Part shown: in pieces, positions 10,626 through 20,639 of the stretch
How positions within the stretch are numbered: the first letter of the stretch is position 1
How the letters are laid out: each line of letters begins with the position of its first letter
NCBI GenBank assembly: GCA_030035585.1
Contig: CM057482.1
Coordinates: forward strand, 45,985,501-46,049,500
Origin: Dugong dugon
Lineage: Eukaryota > Chordata > Mammalia > Sirenia > Dugongidae
Direction: 5' to 3'
DNA length: 64,000 nucleotides
The notes under the pieces: generated by a model
Seen by the model: the letters and a program-made list of their open reading frames with translations, nothing else
Told to the model about the DNA's origin: nothing
The model's database searches: none
Made by a program: the position numbers and the translations under genes

Positions 10626-11004
10626 CGTGGTTTGGGCCATAGGGCTTCAGGGATACATCAGTAACTAAAACTTCTGGTAAGGATGGTTCTTTGTGAGAGC
10701 ATTGCCAAAAATCTTCAAAATTATAATCCCATCAAGTTCAAGAGCAGAAAGAGTGCTGTTCCCTCTTCTCTCAGGAGCCGTTTGTCAAACTAGGATAGTT
10801 AAGAGATAATCTTAAGCATTCGATGCAAGTTTTAAAAATTATTTTTGACAGGGAGTTTTGAAGGCTGAAGCCCAGGGAGCTGGAAGAGAAGTGTCAGCTT
10901 CCTGTCCTCCTACCTATGGCCTGCCTCTGAGCTGCCACCCTTACCAGTGGACAGAGGAGTGGGTCAGTGGCAGCGATGGGTGCAGGTTAGCTGACTCAGT
11001 ATAC

Positions 11005-11200
11005 CCATTGACACTGAGTCGATTCCAACTCTTGTAACCCTATAAGACAGGGTAGAACTGCCCTATAGGGTTTCCAAGGCTGTAATCTTTAAGGAAGCAG
11101 ACTGCCACATCTTTCTCCAGAGGAGCAGCTAGTGGGTTCGAACAACAGATTATTTTGATTAGCAGCTGAGCATTTTAACCACTGTGCCACCAGGGCTCCT
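11005..11200 (-). mobile_element. AfroSINE with clear TSD
   Basis: The minus-strand copy is flanked by an exact 13-bp TSD, TGACTCAGTATAC (10992-11004 and 11201-11213). It includes the longer body with CAAGGCTGTAATCTTTAAGG. Confidence 0.92.
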
Positions 11201-11213
11201 TGACTCAGTATAC

Positions 11214-12189
11214 TCTGGCTTAAAAATAAAAAAACAAAAAATAGTTAAATACGCAAATGCACAAGAAGGCATATTTTCTGTGTTTTGGGATCTCTGAAAA
11301 TTTGTAGTCATTACTCAAGGCCATTTTCAGGGCAGCCTCGCTGCAGAAGTGGAGTGGGGGTGTCATTGCTACCCCTCCCTTCCTCAACCCTGTCGGTCAG
11401 GTCCTGGGATAGCAGCAGAATTTCTATCGGTGAGTTTTAAACAATGAAAGTGCCAATGAATGAGCCTATGTATTACTCATCACTGCAGCAGGGACTACAA
11501 TGGTCATTTAAAGGGGAAGGCTACATGGCTCAATAATACAAAACTGACAAAGTTTTTTTTTTTTTCTTTTTCATTCCTGGTATGGTCCGTCATGCTATTA
11601 CTTATGTTTTCTCTTTACATGAGATGAAAAACAAAGCCAGAGGAAGTAAAACGTTTTAATTACTCTAATTCTGAGGATGTGAAATCACTACTCTTCTTTA
11701 CATATGTTATCTGATGCTAGACTATGTCCACAATGGAGAAATTACCCAGAGACCCATGAATTATGCTTCTGTTTTCATGTCATTTCTCAAGGCTAATACT
11801 AATTAAAAAAAGAAACTTTCAGAAACCATGATACATGGAAGTGACATGTCTTATAAAAGTGTAAAAAAAAAAAACACAAAAACACAAAAATAGTTTCATT
11901 GACTAATCATTGCGGGGAAGACAGGAATGATTATTTAAATGATAACCTTGTGGAACTGAAAGGATAAACCCAAACACAACTCATCAGATAGCATTTTCCT
12001 GTGGAGAGAGTCGAGGGTGGTGGCTGCTTCTGTGGAGTCCGTCCTGACTACGAACAAACTCCACCACAACCACTCAGCCCTCAGTATGTGCCCACCGAGC
12101 ACTGCTGTCCACCAGCCCTGTGCCCAGCCCAGTGGGAGAGCAGAGAATGGACAGGCGTGGGCTTTGCTTTCAGGGGGCGTCTAATGTAG
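11214..12189. other. Intron, no recognised feature
   Basis: Only short A/T homopolymer runs (around 11550 and 11863). No exon or repeat that I can name. Confidence 0.4.
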
Positions 12190-12440
12190 GGGGGATAGAC
12201 ATGAAAAAATATACAAATAAGCATGTCATAACAACATGTAATAAGTGCTGGGGAAAAAAAGAACATGGGGCTATAAGAATAAAAGGGGGAGTGGTGGTGG
12301 GAGAGGGTATGTGAGTCAGCGAAGGCCTTTCTGAGGAGGTGACATTGGAGGTGACACCTGAAGGATGAGGAGTCAGCCAGGTGACAGCACCAGGTAGGGA
12401 GGTGTCTGGGGCAGTCCCGAGCAGCAGGATTGGGAAGTTT
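12190..12440 (+). repeat. Ancient interspersed repeat (unnamed family)
   Basis: The order ATAAGTGCTGGGGAA, then GAAGGCCTTTCTGAGGAGGT, then GACATTGGAGGTGACACCTG recalls a widespread old mammalian repeat whose name I cannot give with certainty. Weaker fragments of the same kind appear near 29340-29460 and 38720-38880. Confidence 0.4.
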
Positions 12441-12464
12441 TTGAGGAAACACACCCCTGTGTGT

Positions 12465-12466
12465 AC

Positions 12467-12501
<35 letters not shown>
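12465..12501. repeat. (CT)n(CA)n microsatellite
   Basis: About 12 CT units followed by about 7 CA units. The array keeps long spurious frames open on both strands. Confidence 0.95.
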
Positions 12502-13377
12502 AATCCTGTGTCTCTCTTACTTGGAGGGCCACTAATTATAAGATCCAAGGATTGATCCAGCTGTGGGTGAGGGGTCCATGAGAGAAATATAGGTAAGGTG
12601 GAGAACAGAGACCCTCGGACGAGGAGGGAAATGGGAGCTGACGTAGAGAGGGAGGGACCCAAGCCCTGCCACCCACACAGGTGCTCACAGTGGCTTCTCC
12701 TGAGTCTCTGCTGCATGCCAGCCTTGGAATGTAGATGTCACCCTTGCTGTCTCCCTCCCTTCTCACCTCCAAGTTGCCAAGTACCATGGGCTCTACATCC
12801 TTATCGACATCCCTCGACTCCCCCACGACTTTGCTCCATCCCCTGGCCACTGTCTTGGAGCAAGCTACCATCATTTCTCTCCAGGACAACTGCAACACAA
12901 ATGTTTAGAGAACAAATGCATCAGCATGACTGGCTGTCGAGAGGCATTCTGCTGCATGCTACACATAAATTAGGGTTTGTTGTTAAAGCAGAGAGCCAGC
13001 CTTTTATATCAAAATCAGATTTGCCTATTCCTGACGCAGCTAGAGCAAGAATGCAGAATCTCCTAAAGCTGAGCCCTCTGAGCTGCCTCTCCTTGGCACG
13101 CTTCCCTGATGAGATCGAGCTCAGCTGTCGCAGGCCGTGTTTCCTGAGTTTGGCCAGGCCGACCACAGCTCTTCCAATGTGTTGAAGGTTACACAGCATT
13201 TATGTGGTAGGAGAGCTTGCCTTTTTCTTATCCTTGGCCATCCACCCATAAAGTCATGGTTCCCCTGTGTCCAGCAAGGCTCTGATAAATTGCCAGATAG
13301 TCTCAGGCCAGGACAGTCTGTGCAGACCCACAGTTGTGTGCCTCGCTGCACCCCGGTGCCCTTTAGGAACCTCTAAC
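12502..13377. other. Intron, no recognised feature
   Basis: Moderately GC-rich DNA with long chance reading frames on both strands. No similarity to a known protein was recognised and there is no fitting exon structure. Confidence 0.4.
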
Positions 13378-13386
13378 GCATTGTTC

Positions 13387-13558
13387 GAGTCCCTGGGTGG
13401 TGGTGTAGCTTCACTACTAACTGAATGATTGGCAGTTTGAACCTACCGAGAGGTGTTTTGAAAGAAAGGCCCAGCTATCTGCTCTAACATACATGGGGTC
13501 ACCATGAGTCAGAGTTGGCTTGATGGCAACTGGTTTGGTTGTTTTTTTTTTTTTTAAG
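13387..13558 (+). mobile_element. AfroSINE
   Basis: The head is GAGTCCCTGGGTGGTGGTGT, and the tail ends in T15 then AAG. Near-exact 9-bp TSDs flank it: GCATTGTTC (13378-13386) and GCATTGCTC (13559-13567). Confidence 0.9.
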
Positions 13559-13567
13559 GCATTGCTC

Positions 13568-14518
13568 ATTCACTAGGACACAGGACAAGCTTGAATATTC
13601 CAGGAGCTTTTCCACAGCAAACACTGCCTTGTTCCTAGGCAGTCTGTGCACACTACAGGTCTGCGTTTTCTAAGGGGGAGCAAATGTGGGGGTGCTGTGC
13701 CTGGACTGCAGGAGCTACGGGCCTGGCCCAGCAGACAGCCCCTCTTCCCTGCAGCTGAGGAAACCAGAGTAGCTGTGGCCAGGGGACCTTCAATTCTCAC
13801 TCACACCCAGCCTGTAGCAGGTGGCGGTGGGGGGCTCCACATTTCCCCCTACAGAAGGTTAAAAATGGATGATCCAGGCCTCCCTAACTCTCAGCTCCAT
13901 CCTCATACTATATCCAGGGATTAACAAACATTTTCGAGGATGAGTGCTTGCTTGAAAGATCTTTAGTACATTTGTCTCTTTATAAAGGGATTTGAGGTGA
14001 CTGCTGCAGTCCAATAACGGGTTAGCAGAAGACAATTTGAAAATCCAGAAAAATGAGAATAGAATCTAAACCTGAAGACAATGCGGGCGAACATGGTTCT
14101 GTGTGCACTCCAAATTTGGCTCTGGATCTCCTGGTATCCAGGGAAACAAAGCAAATGCCAAATACATGAAAGGGAAGGTAAAACTAAGTGGACACCGATG
14201 GAATTATAAGACATGAGTTGTCTATAAAGTATGGCCATCTAGATGACAGCTTGGTGTGTCTGGGCAGTTGGAGGAATGGCTAGAATACAGCAAAGACCTG
14301 ATGGTCTGCTCACAAGTCTTGACCCACAAATGAATAACAATTTTCCTTCTTCCTTCAAAAGACTCATCAGAGTGGGCTTTGAATTCCTGGGAGAAAGAGG
14401 ACATATAAAATTATATTATTCTTTTTTGACAGTGTTTAATGTTCACAGCTTTAAAGTTGTCAGACAATGGACTGAACCCTAATATGGAGACCAGATGAAG
14501 GATGGACCCAAACCCCAC
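13568..14518. other. Intron, no recognised feature
   Basis: I see no nameable repeat or exon. Confidence 0.4.
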
Positions 14519-14531
14519 TTCACAATATAAC

Positions 14532-14743
14532 TGTTGTTGTTGTTAGCTATCATTAAGTCGGCCCCCAACTCATGGAGACCCCATGTGTGACAGAGTAGAA
14601 CAGCTCCATAGGGTTTTCTTGTCTGTAATCTTTACGGAAGCAGACAGCCAAGCCTTTTCTTCTGCGGAGCTGCTGGGTGGGTTTGAACCAGCAACCTTTA
14701 GTTTAGCAGCTGATCGCAAACCATTTGCACCAGCCAGGCGCCT
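14532..14743 (-). mobile_element. AfroSINE with clear TSD
   Basis: The minus-strand copy is flanked by an exact 13-bp TSD, TTCACAATATAAC (14519-14531 and 14744-14756). The TGTTGTTGTT at its low end is the (AAC)n tail. Confidence 0.92.
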
Positions 14744-14756
14744 TTCACAATATAAC

Positions 14757-15577
14757 CAGGCCTGGGTATATGAGTCATGTGACCGATCTATGGAACAGTC
14801 TTCATGAATTCTTTTTTCAGGCTTTCTTTTCACCTGGATGAAAACGTTGGCAATTATGCCCATCCTAGAATCAAACACGTCTCTAAGCTGCAAAAGCGTG
14901 TGAACTTTTGCTATGGAAATTTCCTTTGGAGCCAAGAGAGTTCTCCTATTTTCCCCTGGAGGCAGATGCCTTGAAAAGACAGATCAATAATACAGTTTTC
15001 TAGTCTGTAATTTAATCCTGCTGTCTGCTTTGTTCCTCAAGCCTTCCTGTTTTTCATGCCTGGGAGGACCACTCAGCACTGGGTGGCACATCTGGAAAAG
15101 CCATTCTTCAGTGGATTCTAGCTACTGAGGTGAAAACTTGGGTGACACAGCTGTTGCTGTGTCAAAAACGAGAGAGGCACCACTGGGCTGGTGGCTGTAG
15201 AAAGCTGCTGGCTTCACAGAGCCCCAGTGCTAAATATGGCATTTAAGAAACTCTGGTTCAGCAGCAGATGGGAAAAGCATGTGTAAAGTCCCCACCTGTG
15301 CCCTAGTGTCCCTGTCCTCAGATGTGTCCACATGGAGAGCTGGAAACGATAGCTGTGTGTACAGAGCATGCAAAACCTCCCCAAGTAAAAGTTTCAGCCC
15401 TTTGCTCTCCTATTCTGACATGTGATATCTTTAAAATGTCACAGTCATTGCTTTCAGGACAGGTAAGTAATGAGGCCAGACTAAAGGAAAACAATGTCAC
15501 CGGCTTCTGCTACAGGTTATCTGGCTGATGAAATCTGAGTTTCTTGAACCTGAACTGATCTTCAGAGGCAGCAAGGC
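14757..15577. other. Intron, no recognised feature
   Basis: I see no nameable repeat or exon. Confidence 0.4.
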
Positions 15578-15690
15578 TCAGAGCGTGATTCTCAAACTTC
15601 CCCCAGGAAGCTGGCTAAAATTCAGATCCTGGAGCTCTGCCCAGGGACTCTGATTCAGAAGGCCACCCTGATACCAGTGGTTCAAGATCC
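15578..15690 (+). mobile_element. MER5-like hAT relic (partial)
   Basis: The segment GATTCTCAAACTT ... GCTAAAATTCAGATCCTGGA ... GACTCTGATTCAGAAGG follows the order seen in MER5A-type hAT elements. Both ends are poor. Confidence 0.45.
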
Positions 15691-15884
15691 ACTCTTGGCA
15701 AAAGACTGGACAAAAACAGCGTAGGCTTCACTTCAGAGTAACCTGTCAGTGGAAAGTTCTCTCACATTGATGAGCCTCAGGCCCCTTCTCGGTGACAGCC
15801 GGCTACGAAGTCTGACCGCAGGGCTGCTGTGAAGACGAAGATCAACCGACAGAACAGCTCCCAGCAGCAGCGACCTAACACCAA

Positions 15885-16061
15885 GCTGCCACCACCACCA
15901 CCAGCTGCCATCAAGTCAACTCTGACTTATGGTGACCTCATGTGTGTCACAGTAGAACTGTACTCCATAGGCTGATTTTTCAGAAGTAGATCACCAGGCC
16001 CTTCTTCCAAGGTACTCGCGGGTGGACTCAAACTTAAAAGCAGGAGGTTGATAACAGTCGC
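15885..16061 (-). mobile_element. AfroSINE, diverged
   Basis: The minus-strand tail AGTCAACTCTGACTTATGGT, the body TCAGAAGTAGATCACCAGGC and the diverged head region are visible. A (CAGCC)n-like GC-rich run follows at 16062-16092. Confidence 0.8.
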
Positions 16062-16092
16062 AGCCCAGCCCAGCCCCGCCCAGCCCAGCAGG
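16062..16092. repeat. (CAGCC)n short GC-rich repeat
   Basis: Six or so pentamer units (CAGCC/CCGCC) in a row. Confidence 0.8.
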
Positions 16093-16594
16093 AGCCAGCA
16101 GAGGCTGAGTGAAGGTCTACTGGCCCCTTACCAGCCCTGCCATTACCATCTGCTGCCCTCCCCCATACTCTGGATCCACACCAACCCTCTCCTGCCTGGA
16201 GTTGAGTGGCTAGGCTGAGCCCTTGGAAGAATTTCTCCTACTTCATGTACCCTTCTCAGGAGGGAGAAAGGAGGGAAAAGGAAAGTGGAGATTCCCAACT
16301 GGCTGGCAGCAGCCTTGGCCATGGAAGCTCTAGCTTTTCCTCCATCCTGGGACAGGGTCTGGGCTATCCCCAATCTCACTCACCTCAATGGACCCTGAGA
16401 ACAGCCGGAGGAGGGAAGGCGGATGGGTGTTCTGTTGTCTCCATTTTATGGATGAGTAAGCTGAGGTCTCTTGCCTCAAGTCTTGGTCAACTCCATTCCA
16501 TTTTCAATACTATGATCACAGTGATTTTTTTTTTTAATCCAAACTACAAATATATACCTGAAGTGCCCTGCTTAAAATTCCCTCAGTGGGCATC

Positions 16595-17333
16595 AAATTA
16601 CCGGGTTGAGGGCTGTGGGGACCACAGTCTCGGGGAACATCTAGCTCAACTGGCATAACGTAGTTTATAAAGAACGTGTTCTACATTCTACTTTGGTGAA
16701 TAGCGTCTGGGGTCTTAAAAGCTTGTAAGTGGCCATCTAAGATACTCCACTGGTCTCACCCCATCTGGAGCAAGGGAGAATGAAGAAAACTGAAGACACA
16801 AGGGAAAGATTAGTCCAAATGACTAATGGACGACAAGTACTACAGCCTCCACCAGACTAAGTCCGGCACAACTAGATGGTGCCCCACTACCACCACCAAT
16901 TGCTCTGACAGGGATCACAATAGAGGGTCCTGGACAGAGATGGATAAAAATGTAGAACAAAATTCTAATTCACTAAAAAAGACCAGACTTACTAGCCTGA
17001 CAGAGATTGGAGAAATCCCAAGATTATGGCCCCTGGACACCCTTTTAGCTCAGTAATGAAGTCCCTCCTGAGGTTCACCCTTCAGCCAAAGATTAGACAG
17101 GCCCATAAAACAAAACAAGACTAAATGGGTACACCAGCCCAGGGGCAAGGACAAGAAGGCAAGAGGGGGCATGAAAGCTGGTAATAGGGAACCCAATGTC
17201 AAGAAGAGGAGAGTGTTGACATGTCACGGGGTTGTTAACCAATGTCATAAAACAATACGTGTACTAATTGCTTAATGAGAAGCTACTTTGTTCTGTAAAC
17301 CTTCATCTAAAGTACAAAAAAAAAAAAAAAAAT
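16595..17333 (+). mobile_element. L1 3' UTR insertion, 5'-truncated
   Basis: The segment runs from CTGTGGGGACCACAGTCTCG to an A18 tail. It contains landmarks found in every lineage-type L1 of the window: CATCTAGCTCAACTGGCATA, GTCTGGGGTCTTAAAAGC, CTAGATGGTGCCCC and TAAACCTTCATCTAAAGTAC. It holds a 76-codon open frame at 16826-17056 (see separate entry). Confidence 0.9.
16826..17056 (+). other. Small ORF in L1 3' UTR (copy 1, 76 codons)
   Basis: The frame starts at an ATG that follows the L1 3' UTR motif AAATGACTA and reads open to the TAA at 17054-17056. It contains the motif RWCPTTTTNCSDRDHNRGSW. The same frame is open in copies at 26935 and 41323, and in shortened form at 60649. A related frame exists in the second L1 subfamily (37040-37286 plus, 43896-44114 minus). 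The predicted peptide is hydrophilic and has no recognised domain. It may be a chance frame. Confidence 0.4.
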
Positions 17334-17452
17334 CCCTTCAACGGCTCCCACCTGCTTACAGCAGGAATGGGAAAACATTTTTATGCAAAGATCCCAATGA
17401 TAAATCTTTCAGGCTTTTCATGCCAAGAGACAAAATTGAGGCCATATGTAGT

Positions 17453-17631
17453 AGTGGAACCCTGGTGCTGTGGTTAAGAGCTTGGCTACTAGCCAAAAGA
17501 TAGGCAGTTCAAATCTACCAGCCGCTCTTTGGAAACCATATGGGGCAGTTCTGCTTTGTCCTATAGGGTCACTATGAGCCAGAACTGACTTGACAGCAAC
17601 AGTTTTTTGTTTTTTTTTTTTTTTTTTTTTT
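17453..17631 (+). mobile_element. AfroSINE with long poly(T)-rich tail
   Basis: The head is GTGGAACCCTGGTGCTGTGG, then CAAAAGATAGGCAGTTC and TATAGGGTCACTATGAGCCA, ending in a T22 run. Confidence 0.9.
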
Positions 17632-18697
17632 GTAGAACTGCTCCATAGGGTTTTCTAGGCTGTAATCTTTTCAGGAAAGGTATGCGTCAGGGTTGTATCC
17701 TTTGACCATACTTATTCAATCTGCATGCTGAGCAAATAATCCAAGAAGCTGGACTATGTGAAGAAGAATGGGCATCAGGACTGGAGGAAGACTCATTAAC
17801 AACCTGCATTACGCAGATGACACAACTTTGCTTGCTAAAAGTGAAGAGGACTTGAAGTACTTACTGATGAAGATCAAAGACCACACACAGCCTTCAGTAT
17901 GGACTACACCTCAACATAAAGAAAACAAAAATCCTCACAACTGGACCAATAAGCAACATCACGGTAAATGGACAAAGGATTGAAGTTGTCAAGGATTTCA
18001 TTTTACTTGGATCCACAATCAACATCCATGGAAGCAGCATTCAAGAACTCAAACAACACATTGCATTGTGCAAATCTGCTGCAAAAAATCTCTTCAAAGT
18101 GTTAAAAAGCAAAGATGTCACCTTGAAGACTAAGGTGCACTTGATCCAAGCCATGGTGTTTTCAGTCGCCTCATATGCATGCAAAAGCTGGACAATGAAT
18201 AAAGAAGACCAAAGAAGAATTGATGCCTTTGACTTGTGATGCTGGCGAAGAATATTGAATATGCCATGGACTGCCAAAAGAACGAACAAATCTGTCTTGG
18301 AAGAAGTACGGCCAGAATGCAAAGGATGGCGAGACTACGTCTCACGTACTTTGGATGTGTTATCAGGAGGGATCAGTCCCAGGAGAAGGATATCATGCTT
18401 GGTAAAATAGAGGGTCAGTGAAAAAGAGGAAGACCCTCAAAGAGATGGACTGACACAGCGGCTGCAACAATGGGCTCAAGCATGGCAACAATTGTGAGGA
18501 TGGTGCAGCACCAGGCAGTGTCTCGTTCTGTTGTACATAGGGTCACTATGAGTTGGAACCAACTCGATGGCACCTAACAACAACAGTCTTTACAGGAGTA
18601 GGTCTACAGGTCTTTCTCCCGTGGAGCCGCTGGGTGGGTTAGAACTGCCAACTTTTGGTTTTCAGTTAAGCGCTTAAGTGTTGAGCCAGCAGGGCTC
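17632..18697 (-). mobile_element. AfroSINE split by an RTE insertion
   Basis: Minus-strand SINE sequence occurs at 17632-17670 (TAGAACTGCTCCATAGGGTT) and continues in register at 18592-18697 (GGTCTACAGGTCTTTCTCCC ... CAGCAGGGCTCC). The 916 bp between them is an RTE LINE. Confidence 0.88.
17671..18586 (+). pseudogene. RTE (BovB-like) LINE, 5'-truncated, RT remnant
   Basis: The element carries the RT active-site block YADDTTLLAKSEEDL (codons around 17814-17860). The C-terminal RTE region follows, with the conserved stretches GSTINIHGSSIQELK and LRLTYFGCVIRRDQSQEKDI. The 3' end GGGTCACTATGAGTTGGAAC is followed by (CAA)n. Several stops and frameshifts break the frame. The site motif TCTTT is duplicated at 17666-17670 and 18587-18591. 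The 3' end is shared with the AfroSINE tail. Confidence 0.88.
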
Positions 18698-19039
18698 CTT
18701 CTATGTAACGCGAGAAAGCAAATTATTTTCTTGTTAGATAGGTCTATGAAAAGAATGGATTTCTTTTTAGGGGGGTAAAACTTTCATTCAATTAGGGTTC
18801 AAAGCTCGTGTTCCCTATCATCAGCTCGATTAAAAATGATCATCTGTAAAAACCATGTATAGCTCACAGGCCATAGAGAAACGGATGGCAGTGGGCTGGG
18901 CTGGGCCTGCAGCCGTCATGTGGGATCCCTGGCCTCAGCCCCTTAACCTGGTAAACCCGGCCTCAGAGACTTGGCCCTGCACCTTTCCCAGCCACACTCC
19001 CCACTGCAGCTAGCCCAACGAGCTCTGTTCTTAAACCTA

Positions 19040-19330
19040 CTTTGTTCTCATACCCTAAGCCTTTCCAAGTGCTGCTCCTTCTCCTACCCCATGTTCCTAC
19101 CTGGAAAATTCCTGCCTCTTCTAGTCTATACTCTTTTCCAGGACTGCTTATCTGGGCACCTTCCCTAAACCCCCCTCCTATCAGTCCTGATAGGGACCTA
19201 CAGCACAGAACTTATACATAATATACTTCAGGGTTTGCAAACTGTAACTCCCTCACTGGCCTGGAACCCTCTTAGGGGAAGGAACTGCTTCATTCCTATT
19301 TGTATTCATTGCACATGCTTGAAAAATGAG
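19040..19330 (+). mobile_element. L2-like relic
   Basis: Phrases such as CTGGAAAATTCCTGCCTCTT, CACCTTCCCTAAACC and CTTAGGGGAAGGAACTGCTT follow the order of L2 3' sequence, but similarity is low. Confidence 0.4.
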
Positions 19331-19964
19331 AGTGTGGGGTGCCAATGAACCCAGTCCCAGGTCTTCTGGCTATGGGACTGTGTTTCCAGTGTCACCCCAC
19401 CCCCCCCTCCAGGGTCCCCCGGCTACATTGGAAGCACCGTAGTTTTACAAGCTACCACCCCCGGCCTCAGCTGACTGCTCCAGCGGTGGGCATCTGATTC
19501 AAGCCAGGCCAGTCAGTTTTTCCCTGACATTTTTTTAAGCTGTGACTAACAGCCACTTCTCTTCAAAGGCATAGGCGGTAGGACGTAAAACTCAGGAATG
19601 CTGGCAGCCATGCACTCCATCTTGAGGGAAGACAGTGTTGTGAGAGAGGAAGATGAGGTGCATTGAGAAGCAGGGAGGAGCCCTGGGCAGAGCCCTCATG
19701 GCTCTAGTGTCTGGCTGCTGCAGTTTCTCCAAAGGCTCTGCTGCATCCCTGCCCTGCTAGTCATCTGGTGCCATAAGACGATAAACGTCTCTTTAAGCCT
19801 GAGCTAGTTTGAGTGTATTCTGTCAGTTGCAATTCAAAGAGACCTACTCTACTGATCTTGGCTTTCTTCCCACTATGCTACTGGTTTTCAACCTTTTTGT
19901 TTTTAAGAAAAAGAATCTTATTCAGAAACTCGCAATGTGAAATAGATGACAGTGTAGACTGTAG

Positions 19965-20185
19965 AATACAGAGTGCCTGGTGCTGGGTCTCCACTCCAAC
20001 CATACCCTGCTACGTAACCAAGGCTGACACACCCTCTCAGCTTCAGCTTCCCTCTGTGTAAAATATGGAAAGTAGAGGTACCCAACTGTTAGAGTTGCTG
20101 TAGGGTTTAAATAAGTTAATATATGTAAATCACTTAACAGAGTGCCAGGGATATAACAATCACTCAATAAGCACTGGCTATTATT
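19965..20185 (+). mobile_element. MIR element
   Basis: The order is CTTCCCTCTGTGTAAAATAT, then GTTTAAATAAGTTAATATAT, then AGAGTGCCAGGGATATAACA, then GCACTGGCTATTATT, which matches the MIR core and 3' region. Confidence 0.75.
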
Positions 20186-20324
20186 GTATGGAAGTGGAGG
20201 ATGGGAAAGAGCAACTGCCCCCTCAGCTTTCCTTCTCAGATCTTCTCTCACCGTGATGTCTTTGGCACATGTGCAATGTTTAAATTATCTGAAATGACTT
20301 GTTTAATGTATGTCCTCCTGGCTA

Positions 20325-20440
20325 GACTGGCAGCTCTCAAAGACAAGGAGCGGATTTGTCTTGGTTATTGTTTTCTCCTCACGACTTCTGGGCACAGTAA
20401 TGGCCCACACAAGGTGCCCAATAAATACTTGATGACCGCT
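20325..20440 (+). mobile_element. L2 3' end relic
   Basis: TAGACTGGCAGCTCTCAAAG, then GGCACAGTAATGGCCCACAC, then AGGTGCCCAATAAATACTTG resembles the L2 3' terminus. Confidence 0.55.
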
Positions 20441-20639
20441 GATAATAGAATAGGCACTCCACAAGTCACCAAATCTGGTGCTTGTTGCAGCTGAATCAGA
20501 AAAGATGTAAGAAGAGATAAAGACTGGACTTACAGGACGGCCCACTCAGAACTAAAGTTAATTTCTTTGGTTTGATCAGTTAGGTTACTTAGAAGTTTCC
20601 AGGTTTCTTCCATTTTAAAACTAATTAATGTAATGAAAA

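Noticed and set aside
12081..12716. 211-codon open frame on the minus strand
   Set aside because: It crosses the (CT)n(CA)n array and an old repeat, has no recognisable domain, and lacks exon structure. It is a chance frame.
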